Positions 21,021-34,210 of a stretch of DNA of 64,000 bases are shown in pieces. Position 1 is the stretch's first letter. Every line of letters begins with the position of its first letter. This DNA is from Polytrichum commune (taxonomy: Eukaryota > Streptophyta > Polytrichopsida > Polytrichales > Polytrichaceae): the NCBI GenBank assembly GCA_950295325.1, contig OX485803.1:19964001-20028000 (forward strand), written 5' to 3'. The notes under the pieces are model-generated. The model saw only the letters and a list, made by a program, of their open reading frames with translations. It made no database searches and had not been told where the DNA came from. The translations under genes and the position numbers were made by a program.

Positions 21021-22065
21021 TGCTCTCACTTCCTCTTCGTTCCATTTTCTAGCATTTTAGTTCTTGGAATTGTGTCTAGGAGTTAAACGTTTGCTAACTT
21101 CTTTAAAATAAAAAGTTTAACATTTTTTGAGAAAAAAGGCAGCGGCAAAGGCGTCTACAACTAATGTTAAGTGAATTACAAAGCTCGCTGGTACTTAGAT
21201 CGATAATGTGGATTCAAATGCGAATTTAACATTCAAATCATTTGTTAAAGACTGACCCTTATGTTCTATGTTGAGTATATAATATATTTATCTTCCATTT
21301 TGGCTCTCCATAGTATGTTGTTTGCATTGTATACATTTGAATGCATCCTTATTGTCTTTAGTGTTTGGATTTGAATGCTATGCCACATGTGCAATCTCAA
21401 ACATGTGATTGTAAATGATCGATCATTATGTAATTGATTTTTCTTTCTTGTATTTCATATCATGTAAATTAAACTTCAAATCCTTTATTAATCTCTAAAT
21501 CATGAAAAGTCTCAAATTACCGAATATAGTTTTCTATACCAACGATAACTGATTTGCTTACCAGGTGCTTTATCATCTGAAAAGTGGTATAATCCTGTGC
21601 ACTGTGATTGGATGCATGGCCAAATAGCTCAAGTGATGTTAGGTGCAAAAAGTGATTTGCCACCGGACAGTTCAAGTAGCTTGTTTCTACTGCAACTTTA
21701 CAACACTACTACACTTAGACTCATAAGTATCATAGCTCACCTATTTCCCTTTTTGCAGTGCACAGGCAGCTTTTTCTAGTTGTACTTATATTTGTAACGG
21801 TAATCTACCTTCACTTCTTTTGGCTATGCAGAAATAATGTCACTCTACCGGGCATTTGCTTAAGTAGTCCTTTCTCCTTCCACCTGCTGGCAGCCATCGA
21901 TCCGTCATCCTGCTACTTGACACACATTGCAGCCTTTCTCCTCAATATAAAGCAGGCAGCTTTAAGTCTCTGCAGATATTTGCGCTGCTCCCACTTATCT
22001 GGAGAAATGTGAATTATATTCAATAACTGTTAATACGCAGCCAGAATCAAAAGTTCAGTGAGGTA
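21020..22065. other. Region without a supported gene
   Basis: The sequence is AT-rich. Two ORFs (21597-21779 and 21758-22012) are hydrophobic and Cys/Ser-rich with no family motif, and I regard them as chance. Confidence 0.4.
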
Positions 22066-22311
22066 AGGTAGATGGTGCTAAAACCATCGGTTTAAGTGCC
22101 AATCAAGGATACTATTATTGTATCTGAAAACCTTCAAATTATTTTCGTTAGCGATTGGCAGGGGAATTGCAACGCACCAACGCATGTCTAGCTTCAAAGC
22201 TTCTGAACTGGTAGATGACCCAAAATCAACACGGGAGCATGGGACATTCTCGGAAATGAGTATCCACTTATTGTGTACGAATTTAGGTGTTGGTTTTAGA
22301 CCCATCTACCT
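22066..22311. mobile_element. Small inverted-repeat element (MITE-like)
   Basis: The left end AGGTAGATGGTGCTAAAACC mirrors the right end, whose reverse complement reads AGGTAGATGGGTCTAAAACC (two mismatches in 20). The interior of about 200 bp has no coding potential. A related left end occurs near 32040 (AAGGTAGAAGGTGCTGAAAC). No target-site duplication is evident. Confidence 0.55.
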
Positions 22312-22834
22312 GAAATGTGAGTTTTGGGATCTATATTCAATGGGGATGTGCCCATGTTGAGAAGATCTAGAAAATTTGGAAAAGGTTATATTTTCCAGTA
22401 CTAAATTAATGATTGATCAAGCGGCGGCAACTTAGATATTCCCCAAAAGGTTCACCAGTTTGTTGCATACCACCTGACCTAGGAAATTCACCTTAACAAG
22501 TATATATGGTCTGGTTGTTCTGGTGCTGCCCCATATATATACACCTGCACATTGAGACCATGACATCGAAAGCATCTGTCGAAGCATCTGATCAAACTGG
22601 CAGAGGATATGAATAAATTCAAAGATCAACATGTAGTAGGTAGGTAGGCCCCGCTTCAGGTTGTTGTTTGATCCAGTTCTGTCTGTTTTTGTTGCTTTCT
22701 AAATGTACAGAAACAAATAACTCTGCAGGAATGGCACTTTCGGGTGGGAAGTGTGGCCGAAAGGACAGTGTGTTATGGGGAAGGGTCCGGAGAAAGTGGG
22801 CATCCGGAAAGGTATGTCAGGATCTCGACCCATT

Positions 22835-22974
22835 CACTACTGGAGTCCAGTGGATTTAATGTCATTCGTTTGTCAACTTTGTGACATTCTTAGTTTCCAC
22901 TGAGAGAAAGTGTCATATTTGTGACATTATTGTGCTCAATAAGTTGACATTAACGCAATCAAAACGCAGTAGTG
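22835..22974. mobile_element. CACTA-type MITE, 140 bp, with ATT target-site duplication
   Basis: The element starts CACTACTG and ends CAGTAGTG, flanked on both sides by ATT (22832-22834 and 22975-22977). CACTA elements make 3-bp duplications, so the fit is good. Subterminal repeats in opposite orientation lie inside each end (TTTAATGTCA near the left, TGACATTAACG near the right). It has no ORF and must depend on transposase in trans. Confidence 0.75.
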
Positions 22975-22977
22975 ATT

Positions 22978-24630
22978 TCAACTCCGTGAATTAAACGTAG
23001 GAGTCAATAGTGCATCTTCCATATTCCATCACACAAGACCCCCTCCAGCTCTCATAAGGAGAAGGAGAACCTGGCTAGTCGCTGCAATTACCTCCAGCCT
23101 GCTGCATGCAAGAAGACAAGCAAATAAACTAATTCAAAGAGGTACCTAGCTTGCTACTGGCCATTCCAGCCGACAGGCCCAACTTGATGAAATCTCTTCT
23201 CATGTTATGTCATGACGCATGCGTGCAGTCATATATAATTGATATGAATTCAAGGTGCATAATTTTGATGTGCATAGGCTCTAGATCCTTGCAGGCTTCA
23301 AGTCTAATGTAAAGTTGTTCCTGGCATGTCATGTTTTTCCTTTTGTATGATCTGCAGGGAACCGACGGTAAAACTAGACAACGTGCACTCTCAAGTGGAA
23401 TTTATGAGAGTGAGAGGAGCTTCAGACCTTTAATAAGTGGAGCTGGAAGTCGAGAAAATTATCGCATGCAAGCCACCTCTTATTCATTCAACATTAAAGC
23501 TCTGAAATGTACGTAGTCTGGAGGTTAGTTTTTAGGTATTTTGACTCCGGAGTTAGTCTCAAGACCCCAAATCAGTCTAGTCAAGTCATTTGAGACGAAT
23601 CCACCTACAAATGGGGAGATCCAGCCGTTAGCTACCGATGGGCCGGTTGAGTTTGAGAAATAACAGGTTCAAGTTCCAAGATTTTAGGCATATCGCCAAA
23701 CGTTCTAAAAGAATCTATAGAATTTATATCAAATTAATAATGGAAAACCAAAAGATTTAAATATGTAAGTGGACGTTGGACTTGGAAACACTTGGATCTC
23801 GACCGATTTTGCCAAATTCTCCCCGGACATTGGTCAACCACAAACCTGTTTGGGATCGAGTTTTTATCCTGGATGGAGGAGAGGTGCTCTGGTATACGAC
23901 AATTCCCTCTCTGAAGCAGAGAAGCTTATCTTGGATGTGCGGTGTGGGTCTAAGAGCCGGAGATTACTTATATATACTAGTGCATGCATTCGCTGGTAGA
24001 AAGTTCTCACTACCTTTTTGAGAAGCTAGCTGCTGATGATGATGCCTGTCCTGCTGGTCTACTTATAAGAACATGAGGAGTGGTGATCATGTCCATGTGT
24101 AAGTTTTTGCAGCCTCATGATGTTGCTACGTAGTATTATTGCACCTCCTGCATCTACACTGTCATTCTCGTGCTGCTCGTTAACAGCTCAACGAGAAAAA
24201 ACAAAACTTGGTCAGGAGGAAATGAATCCAAACCATCTCGACAGAGGGAGGCCAAAATTAAAAATCCTTAGTATTTGCATTTGATGAGACCAGCTTGCAT
24301 GCACTTCGAAACCGTCTTGACTGAAGATGATGATGCAGGGAGCAGTGGTTTCATCAACTTCTCAATTTGGATATACACCCACCTTCTCTAGTGGCCCAAT
24401 TTGGTGCAGACCTGGCTTGCGAGATATTTTGCTCAAAAAGTTCCACCACCATCCTTTTCTCCTCCTTCCCGTGCACAATTCTCCGGCTTGTAATGAGTCA
24501 CCTTACCTCAGTCATGTCATCGTAGACTGCATATGATTCCATGATCACCGAAGTTATATCATGAGAACTTAAGTTGCAAGAAGACATGCATGTCAAGTTT
24601 CAACCTCCTCAGTACTAGTATTGCAGAGCG
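22978..24630. other. Region without a supported gene
   Basis: Mixed-composition DNA. Short ORFs at 23331-23516, 23769-24021 and 24327-24536 lack recognisable motifs or splice partners. No repeat beyond the flanking MITEs is evident. Confidence 0.35.
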
Positions 24631-24631
24631 T

Positions 24632-24712
24632 CTTACACTATTGGAATGCAGTGGATTTAATGTCATATTCGTTTGTCAATTAGTTGACATTAACGCAGTC
24701 AAAATGCATTGC
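24632..24712. mobile_element. Degenerate relative of the 22.8-kb CACTA MITE
   Basis: It shares GCAGTGGATTTAATGTCA and the right-hand block TTGACATTAACGCAGTCAAA with the 22835-22974 element, with an internal deletion. The left end has drifted to CACTATTG and the right end to GCATTG. Confidence 0.6.
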
Positions 24713-27700
24713 ACATATGACATTTCACATAATATTTTTTTGCAGTTGGAATAATGAGGAACGACAGTGAGTAAACCGTGACTAGTAAAATATTAGATCA
24801 CATGCCTCCTGCATTTGGAATCATCCTCATAGCAATTAAAACTAGGTACCATCTGTATATAGTGTGCTGTACGATGAAGTTATCATCCTAATCTGTACCT
24901 TGCTCCGTCGAGATTGATATATAAGTGAAGCGGGCTGGACGTTGATGATCACCGGCTCCTGCTACAATATTATCCAGTCATTTTGTATGGTTTCTGGCCG
25001 GTGTCAATGGCGTTCTGATGATTGATTGAAACATGTTACCAATCCCCAAGAAGATTGGAGCAGCGTGCAGCCGCCACCTCGTAGTTGATGAAGGTTTTGC
25101 ACTAATTCAAAGGAATTGATCAGCTAATTAACCCCATGTCAGTTTCAGAATCACTTATAACATATGGCACACATGTGGGCCAAGGCATGACCCTTGAAAT
25201 AAATTGCTTTGCTCTTGCATTGTTGAGGTTTGCAGCCGTTACTGTAACATTCTTTAGGCATTTTACAACTCACTCCTGGTAGGGACCAATACTCTTCAAT
25301 ATCCCATAATAAAAAAATCGTGATTTTGTAATCAACTTCCTGTTTGTAGGGAGAAATTCTCCTTCAATATTTTATAAACCAGTCTTGTATCTGGATACAA
25401 CTCACTCTTTGTAAGGAACAACAGTCTTCGATAATAATCCCATTACAAACAAGCCTTGATCCTGTAGATTTAGATCTTTCATACTGAAGATGGCGCATCC
25501 TGCTCTGGCTTCAATTCATGTGGGACAATCTCCTTTCTTGGAGGAGAAATTGGACACTGAGGGAAGTTTAGAAAGTATCAGGCTTACTCTATCCCGAAAT
25601 GTAAAGGGCAAAGGGCTATTCTGTTGAAGAATGTTATAACCTGGTCATGTAATATCCCCAATCTGTCAATTTCAATTTCAGATATTCGTTTGCCAGAGAT
25701 ACAATACACCTCAGCCGAGCATGAATACAGGTCCACCCTCACAAAAACGTACACCCAGAAATTCTCTCTTCCAAGTGAAAACCAAATGTCCACATTGACA
25801 CACTCAAAATTTTGGGTTATGCTTATCTTTGCTACTCTGTTAACATGCACAGATAGGAATACCAACCAGCAAGGTTAAAGTCCTCCTCTAATGAAGAAGC
25901 CAGAACGCAAAGCTCTGTGTCCTCACGCTTGCCGAACCCATTCACAAATACAATAAAAGTAGTTGGCCAATGTTAGAAACAGAAATTGACAAGAGGATCG
26001 AGATAAACAAGTTTGAGAAGGCTCTCCACCCAACCATAGAGAAGGAAGTCACAAGTTGATGATCTTCCTCTCACCCCGAGCCTCTTTATTGATAAGTAAA
26101 TTGTTACACTTGTAGTCTCTTGACGCTTCGGGTTAAGATACTGGAACACCGATCACTTGGTTGTTCATCTACTCATCCAAACTGCTTAAGGTCACTTGAG
26201 ACCTTTTAGTTTGAACTACCTCAATCTCTTTGAACTTCCAACAGCCGAGCCTTCACTTGGGTCATGCACCGCACTTTGGCAAGCTCCATGGCCTTCACTA
26301 TTCTAATTCGAGCCTGTGCCATCCTGGCCTATTGCACCCGTGGGTATTATTGGAAGACTTCTACAACAAGATGCATATTACTCACATAAAAGGACTTCAA
26401 CACATTCTAAGACTCGAACTTAGGTTAGACATAAATCAAGAAGCTCAGCCAAGCATCAAAACATTGTGAAGTAAGTTCCCTCTTTACTACACTGTGTACC
26501 GCAAGGCTGCGGTATTACATACAACCAAAATCCACATAGGCAACACCTTGACATACACTCTTAGGCAAGAGCTCAAGACACACACCAACACCAAACCACT
26601 CACCTTCCCGTGCATACTAAAAGGGGTGCCAAGGAGAGAGATGAAATCATTACTTGAAGAGGAAGGCAATTACCATAGTCCTTTCAAACGAGAGCAGGAT
26701 GAGTAAGAGTGAGATGGCGAACTCATTACGTGGACATCCTAATTAGGTTCTAGTTAGCAAAGTGATGACATGGACAAACCCTAAACAATAGGTATGAATT
26801 AATGGTTTTAGCCATCTGCACAGTATGCTCAACATGGCCCCATTGACAGCCGGTTGTTCTGGGACTTTGGAACAGCAACTGCGTCAATGCCCAAGCGCCC
26901 TCGTCGTTATAATTTTTAAAATGTATAGTAGAATCCTTGTGGATGCCAACTCATGGCCTGCAAACTTTTCTGGCCCACTTCCAGCTGCTTCATCTCCTCT
27001 AAGTATTGCCTCGGTATCAAAACCTGTGGATTCTTCCTCCCTGGGACTTGCAGCTGGCAAAGAAGGAAAAAATGAAAAATATTAACAATCGGAAAGTTGA
27101 AACTTGCACTTTGAGGTTGTTTGTGGAACAAATCAAAAATCAAACTTTCCTATGCATGTAAATTTCTTTATTACATATAGCAAAGGTGAGAAGAAGAGGA
27201 AACTTGCAAGTGGAACAATAATAGGGAAGAGGAGAACATGTAGACATAGCAACTCTGGAATTGAAGAGCATGTATGCTTGTATGCAAAGTCATCACTGTG
27301 GTACAAAGAAGAAATTCTAACAGCAATTGAAGGAATACCTTGGCTAAATTCCAGCACTGGCCACCCATTCGCACAACTTAGTTCTCTGATGCAAGAACTG
27401 GCAAACGATGAAATCAATATTTGTGTCAACACCTAGAGGATACATAGGAAAACATGCTAGTAAGAGTAGCAAGTAAGTATCATTCACAAGTTATTGCTCC
27501 TATCTCATAAACCTGAATTTACAAGCTTGTAGGTTGCTTGATCCCAGTCTGGATTAGAAATATGCGGTAATGTAGCAAGCAAGATACTGCCCTTTGTTTC
27601 ATCCAAGCGATTCCCGCAATATCTACTAGACTTTTTGGAATGGTTGAACGGTGCTCGCACGGGTAATCATGCAATTGTCATTCCAAAAATGGTAAGCGTC

Positions 27701-28258
27701 CACGGTGGCATGTTGAGCGGACAGTGCGTGCTGGCCTTGGACATGAATTCATATGCACGAGTGCAATTGGCTGGGATGGCATAGGCTCAAAGTGGTTTAA
27801 AACACATTTTGGAACTTTGAAATGGCACTGGCGCATGGACTTCGACACAGTCACCGTTGCAAAGTTCCATAACAATCAGCCGGCCGTCGACAGTGGGTTG
27901 CTCAGCATGTTCAGCAGCCGGTGCGGGATGACTCAGGATATTACTTAAATGCCCGGATGGCACATAGTCCCAAACTCGTTTGTACACAAGGAGGTGCCCA
28001 TTTCTCTTCAAGACATCTTGGGCAAGATTTCCCTCTAAAACTCCCTGTGTGCACTCTTTTTAAAGAATTAACGAGATTTGGAACCCCAAAGAGTAAGAAA
28101 GGAACCTGCCATCAATGAGGAAGAGAGCAAATTAAAAATCTCGAAGCACTACTGCCAGCTGTGGATCCAAGCATTGCTCAGATCATACACCTTCAAATCT
28201 CATCACAAACTTCTAATCTTAAACATCAAAAAAATCTCACATTGATTTTGGATTAGTT
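24713..28258. other. Long region with no gene I can support
   Basis: Several ORFs of 60-110 codons occur on both strands (for example 27104-27436 plus and 27724-27948 plus). The 27.7-28.0 kb stretch is GC-richer and could be an old coding remnant, but no domain motif is visible. The copia element begins at 28259. Confidence 0.35.
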
Positions 28259-28510
28259 TGTTGTTGGTTAGTTAGTTAGTTTTAGTTCAGGTTTAGTATG
28301 TCGAGAGAAGATGACATTAGATGTTTCCAGAAGCTACTCGGACATTGACAGTCACTACAAGTGTTTGCAGACAACATCTCAGTGCTAATTTGATTGTATT
28401 CTGCTTTGTGAAATATATTTGTGTCAAACCAATCTCTTGTGTAATCCGATGTATGTTTGTCATGTAAATCAATGTAGAAGTGATATGCTTATGAGTAGCT
28501 TTAGTTTACA
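28259..28510 (+). repeat. 5' LTR of a Ty1/copia element
   Basis: This 252-bp direct repeat begins TGTTG and ends TTTACA. It matches 31039-31291 with scattered differences (roughly 93% by eye, mostly transitions). The base pattern after it (GAGGTTATGGGCC) could be a degraded primer-binding site. Confidence 0.85.
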
Positions 28511-28596
28511 GAGGTTATGGGCCGATCCTGCACGTTTTTTCATTCCAGATGTACTTCCTTGATTTCTTGAATTCTAGATTTCTTGATTTCTTCAAA

Positions 28597-30060
28597 ATGT
28601 CACTTGATAAGGAACTTAGTGGTATGGCTAGATTCAATGGAGATGAGTTTCACATCTAGAAGTGGCAGATAAAGTCATTGTTACTATACAAGAAGATTAA
28701 CACCATTGTTGATGGCACTGAGACATTCGAAGACGCTGCAGACAAAGCAAACTGGCAAGCTCGGGAATATTCTTCGTTCACTTTTCTCTGCAACTGCATT
28801 GAGCGTCATGTTCTGACTCCACTTCTTCAGTGTACCACGTCTCATCAAATTTGAACTACGTTTTTGTCCATCTTCGAGCACAAATCTAGTGTTGATGTTC
28901 ATGAACTTTTAACGCCAAGATCCAGCCCGAGCAATCACTGACTGACTACATTGGTGAACTACAGTCAATCTTGAGTGAGCTTACTGACATTGGAGACACT
29001 TTCTTCACTGAAGACTCTCATATCTCCAAGTTAACAACTAATCTATCTGAAGGCTTTGATGCTTTTCTTATGCCTTGAGACAGTACACCTCTTGAGGACC
29101 GATCTTTGCTAATCTTCAGCTTCGACTTTACAAGGAAAAAGCTAGGCTGAAAAGACGCATTGCTGCAGATGTTACTTCTGATACGAAGGCTTACTATTCC
29201 AACAAGTCGTTTTTTGGTGCAACTTCTGGACATCACAATCATTCTGCTCCTCATATGTGTATCAGTCGCAGTGGGAGACCTGGCCAAAGTGGCAACTATC
29301 ATAACGTAGGCTGTGGTTATCAACCAACAAACTCTCACTATACATCTCGATCATCACATCATGTCTCGCATACTTCCTATGGTGATCAATATTTTTTGCT
29401 CCATGCATTGTTATTTAATCTTCCGATTCCACAAAACATAGGTTCGTATTTGGTATTACCCGGAAATCAGAGGCTCTTATGTGCTACCAACAGGTTTTCA
29501 AGAAAATTTTACAAGAAATAGGTCGCACGATTTCTACACTTCGCACTAATTGTGGTGGTGAATTTAGTAGCAATGTTTTTCTTGCTCATATCTTTAAAAA
29601 TAATATTTGCAAAGAACTCACTACCAGTTATACACCCGAACATAATGTAATTCTTGAATGAGCAAATTGGACCATCATGGAAGGAGTGCAGAGTTCATTT
29701 TATCACTTGCAATTGCCAATTTCGTTTTGGGCTAAAGCAGTTGTGTATATTGTGTACACACTCAATCGCACTTATTCTAGGATCCATAGTGATCTTACAC
29801 CATTCGAACTCTACACTGGCATTAAATCCTCTTTATCTCATCTTCGTCCATTTGGGTACCCAATCTTTGTTCACATACTTGATTAGCTACGCAAGAAATT
29901 GGATGCAAAAAGTAGAAGAGGCATATTCGTTGGTGACTTTAATGAAAGTAAGGGCTATCGAGTTTGGGATTCAACCAAGAAACATGTGATTACTACTAGG
30001 GATTTAGTGTTTGATGAACGATTTTTTTACACATTCCCAAGTATACAAAGCTTCCTTCTT
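28597..30060 (+). pseudogene. Ty1/copia gag and integrase remnants
   Basis: Gag-like frame from ATG 28597 reads MARFNGDEFHI, then TAG at 28657-28659 where copia gag has Trp, then KWQIKSLLL. From about 29440 the integrase core and C-terminus follow: ALMCYQQVFKKI, TNCGGEFSSNVF, TSYTPEHN, PISFWAKAVVY, then KSRRGIFVGDFNESKGYRVW and VFDERFF. The Asp expected before GGEF is changed, so even that part is inactive. The protease and the start of integrase are deleted around 29370-29440, and reverse transcriptase and RNase H are missing altogether. Frameshifts are frequent. Confidence 0.8.
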
Positions 30061-30551
30061 TCAATGCCTCTTCCACTTCTCATGTCCTCATTCCAGACAT
30101 ACCTCCACCTTCTAATCCTCTAGGTTTTCCTCATACTCCTACTTCCTCTAATTCAAAATTTAGTTCTCAATTTGTTTCGCCATCCTCCAATTTTACTGAA
30201 CATTCAGAGAGACATCTTGTTGTCAATATTCAACTTCATCTTATGTCAATTCCAACATATGTATCTCCTACAGGTAATGTCGCGCACCTCTCCATGAGGA
30301 ATGCCCGAAACACCATGGGCACAAGTGGGACCCCGGAGTGACACCCGAGACTTGTGGCGCCGTTGGTGGGAGGGCCCAAGTATCCTAGTGTGGGTGAGGG
30401 CCCCGGGTGTTGGAAACACCTCCCACCCACATAAACTAGGAGGCACGAGGGTAAGGTCATCAATTATGCGTAGCTTATGGCGTGCAAATTCTAGAATGCA
30501 CAAGATCACCTCAATCGGAGGTGTGAGCTAGGAATTATGGCAATTTAAGTG

Positions 30552-30575
30552 GGGCGTTGTCCCGGGACAACGCCC
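30552..30575. repeat. Perfect 24-bp palindrome
   Basis: GGGCGTTGTCCC is followed directly by its exact reverse complement GGGACAACGCCC. Confidence 0.95.
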
Positions 30576-30628
30576 TGGTACAGGATTGGCTTCATAGTGG
30601 CTCCCGGGACTACCAAGGTTTGAACATG

Positions 30629-30750
30629 CATAACTTCCTCAATACTTGCTGGAATGGGGCAAGTGAGGGGTCCATCGGCATTTACGTTTCACGTAGATGC
30701 CGATGGACCCCTCACTTGTTTAGCGTCTAAGATCATACAAGGAAGTTATG
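30629..30750. repeat. Long hairpin with a 27-bp inner stem
   Basis: The inner arms 30660-30686 and 30692-30718 pair over 27 bases with one T/G mismatch and a 5-base loop. Outer arms CATAACTTCCT (30629-30639) and AGGAAGTTATG (30740-30750) extend the foldback. A transcript would form a stable small-RNA-precursor-like hairpin. Confidence 0.9.
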
Positions 30751-31038
30751 GGGACCTGAAGCTGCTAAGGGGAAATGTCTACTTGGCCCCAACTCTTGGT
30801 AGAGAGACAAAAGGTTTCTTGACGGTGGTGTAGGGGCCCTACCAAAAGTCCTAAAAGTTTATATGAGTGAGGTGGTGTGGCCTTACCCACCTGAGGCCGA
30901 AGGGCATGGCCTCCATGGGCTTTGGCCCAATGTGAGGGCATAGTTGCCTAGTATGGTTCGGGTTGTTGTAGTGTTGCTCCGGCAATGCGATGATCAATAT
31001 AAGATTGGACTTCCATGGATGGAAGTTAGTTTTAGATT

Positions 31039-31291
31039 TGTTGTTAGTTAGTTAGTTAGTTTTAGTTCAAGTTTAGTATGTTGAGAGAAGATGACATTAG
31101 ATGTTTCTAGAAGCTACTCGGGCATTGACAGTTACTACAAGTGTTCGTTGCAGACAACATCTTGGTGCTAATTTGATTGTATTCTTTTGTGAAATATATT
31201 TGTGTCATACCAATCTCTTGTGTAACCTGATGTATGTTTGTCATATAAATCGATGTAGAAGTGAAATGCTTATGAGTAGATTTAGTTTACA
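31039..31291 (+). repeat. 3' LTR of the Ty1/copia element
   Basis: Direct repeat of 28259-28510, with the same TG start and CA end. No clear 5-bp target-site duplication flanks the pair, perhaps because of later change. Confidence 0.85.
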
Positions 31292-33190
31292 AAAATTGAT
31301 TCGTTCATATCAACCTACAACATTGCATTAATGCCTATAAAACATAGGGTTGCAATTTTGATCTTTCTGTTTCTATGTTATATAGTTGCAAGACCAAAAA
31401 GATTGAACTATGTCATGCATCAATGCTGAATGAATCATTAGTTAAATGTTGAGTTAGCATTGAAAAGACACTAAACCCTGAAGAGTATGTACCAACATTG
31501 GCTCGACATTCAACACTGGTCACTTAGATTTTGAGAGAAAACGCGCCATACAAGATGGCTGCGAAAGACAATCTGGCACATAAATTGTTGGGTCACGCGT
31601 AACATGCTACCGAAACAGAACATCTAACTTTGCATGAACCTGCTATCGTAAGATGGTGTTGTCTATTTTTAACGAGTAAATTCATTCCAGAGTGTGGTTA
31701 TCATCGTACACCTGTTGAAAAAGCTGAAGAAACTCATTCTGTTCCTTTATTTGTCTCTCTCTAACTCTGAAGATCTCTACATTTCGCATGGAGATTGCAA
31801 CACCATTAATCCTTCTTTCCTCAGAAGAGCTTAAACCCTAGCGCAAGGGCCAGGGGTCCTTAAACCCTGTTCCATCATTACTGTGATCTTTAGTGGGATG
31901 GATTAGTGCCTTCCTTATAACCCCATCAGAAGACACTACTCAAGTGTATTGTTAACAACTCAATAAATGTCAGGTTCACTTTATGTCAACCTAAATAACT
32001 TTTTGAAAGAACCAAATTTTCAATGGTTGAAAGTTAGTAAGGTAGAAGGTGCTGAAACCAACACTTTAAGCTATTGCACCTACATATGGCTCTGTGGTTG
32101 TTAAAAAATATATATTCATATTAGTCTTGGGGCTAAACAATGAACTTGGACCGGCTCCACCTTTTCCACCAATGAGAGTGCTTGAAGTGTAATGGTCACG
32201 GGTTCTCAGGCTCATGTGTGTAGTGGCCCTTCGTGCTAATGAATCGAGTTTAGGGCACCCAACAAACAAGATAGGATATAATCAATATATTCAATTATTC
32301 TACAGCCGAAGATTTATATAAAGTCTATAAAACTCGCTGCCAGAAATTCAGTCATCTGTAGTGTACATTAAAAGCAGAGGGTAAATCAATACTAACAAGG
32401 AATTGCCAAGGCCAAGTTTGGGCTCTAGAGTACATCCACAGTTTCTGTTTATCACCTCAGTCCAAGAATTAGTCTCCCATTCCTTGAGTTTATTTCATAC
32501 TATTCACATACAATTAGGTATCCCAATTAGTGTGTGTTACTATTCGGAGTTATGCAGTGTAATAACATCCTATTCATGAGTTCAATAGGTTGTTCAGACA
32601 TTATAGAACAAAAATGTCTTTGATTACTAAAATATTGCATTCTCATTTTATAGTTATAGCATTGTGTAACTCTGAATAGTAGCATGCACTATTTGGGGTA
32701 ATCAGTGTAGTATCAATAGGCACACTAAGATTTGGGAATTGGGATCATGCACCTGCATAACTTAGTCGTAATATTGTATCTAGTGTCACCAATACTAATT
32801 TTCTTGCTCAATACTAATTGTAAATCGCATGTGTAGTGTTACTAACACTTAATGTAAACTAAACATTAATTGCCATTTCCTTGTAGAAAAATTGGGCATT
32901 ATAGATTAACAAAATTGTAATTGTTGTCACTTACTAAGTGATTATTCATCCAAAATCTCAACCCTCCATGAAAAAAATTCACATAAATTTGAGGGTGCAG
33001 AATATACCATACTTGTAATGTTGGAATGACAATACTTGTAAACTTACTCATAAGAAGTGTTATTAGAAAAGTTACCACAGTGACATAGAATATTGGCATA
33101 TGACACTACATATAATATTTAGTGTACTCATTGGGAGTGCACATAATAGTATTCAACTACTATCAACCGTTTTATTCTAATACTATTTAA
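31292..33190. other. AT-rich region without a supported gene
   Basis: Nothing with coding motifs is visible. A sequence near 32040 resembles one end of the 22066-22311 inverted-repeat element. The ORFs at 32066-32269 and 32899-33099 appear random. Confidence 0.35.
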
Positions 33191-33199
33191 TGATAGTGT

Positions 33200-34210
33200 T
33201 TCACCCAAATCTCACTCATTTTTTAAGTTGAATCTACCTACTACTAAGCATTTGTAAGGTGTAGTTCTAGCACCTCACATGACATAGCAATGCTTAACTC
33301 CATATGGTAACACACACTAATAGAACAATTTGTCAACAGTAGGAACTCATTTGTGGAAACCCAACAATCTCAAATTTGCACCACATTGAATGTTGAGAAG
33401 AATTTTGTCATGTTTCAATGCTCTTCCCATAAGGGTGTCAAAAGATGAAACGTTGAGTTGAGTCCCCATGGTCGACTAATTTCCTAGAAGAGATTGTTGT
33501 AGCGTCTTCAAATCAACAAAATTTATCAATTTTCTGACAAAAACAATTCCTTCAAATGCTTTGCATTTTTATCCTCGGTGAGAGTATTAAGGAAATTCAT
33601 CAAACATACATCATGATATGGGTCTCCCAAGTAGGTGCCACAAATGTTTCAAGCTCGGTGTTAGGCAACACAATCACGATATGATAATCCCAAACACTAA
33701 TCTCATGAAGCCATCTAACACATACTACTATAGTTTGTAGGGGGCGGAAGAAATAGTGGATACCCAATGGTGTCTTAAAAACCTGCAAGAATTTGCATTG
33801 GATTTGGAGAGTAAGAGCCACACCAATGGAAATGAAGAGATTTGATGTGGATATTATATCTAGAGGAACACAAACACCCCGCTCTTTTAGAGCCCTTGTA
33901 ATGTCATTTAAGTCCTTCGTCTTGATGACAATGTGTTTTCCTCAAACTATCATCCAAGACTTCTCTAGGTTGCAACCCCTGCACATAAGATCCAACTGCT
34001 AATTAGAAATATGAAAGAGTTGGTTCTTGAGTAATATTCATTAAGGTCTTCCCCTCTTTCAACCATGTTTTCCATGTATCAATTCCCCTCACGAGCTTCC
34101 ACATCATGGTCATGAAGGAGATATTGAATTTATGTTTGTTGGACACATCTACCCAATCTTGGTAGTACATGCATTGTAACATTTTCCCTCGTGGGAACAT
34201 TCCCAAATAT
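33200..34210 (-). pseudogene. Possible coding remnant of unknown family
   Basis: Minus-strand frames at 34206-34003 (QDWVDVSNKHKFNISFM, then WKLVRGIDTWKTWLKEG) and 33821-33600 (PLGIHYFFRPLQTI, VRWLHEISVWDYHI) have the amino-acid composition of real protein but are broken by stops and shifts. The reading appears to continue in another frame with NFLNTLTEDKNAKHLKELF near 33600-33540. I do not recognise the family. It could be part of a decayed transposon. Confidence 0.3.

Larger units (their letters stand above)
30270..31000. mobile_element. Foldback-rich insert inside the copia element
   Basis: This GC-richer block replaces the expected pol 3' half between integrase and the 3' LTR. It contains a perfect 24-bp palindrome and a 122-bp imperfect hairpin (separate entries). 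No coding motif is visible. It could be a separate short element or a rearranged copia interior. Confidence 0.45.
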
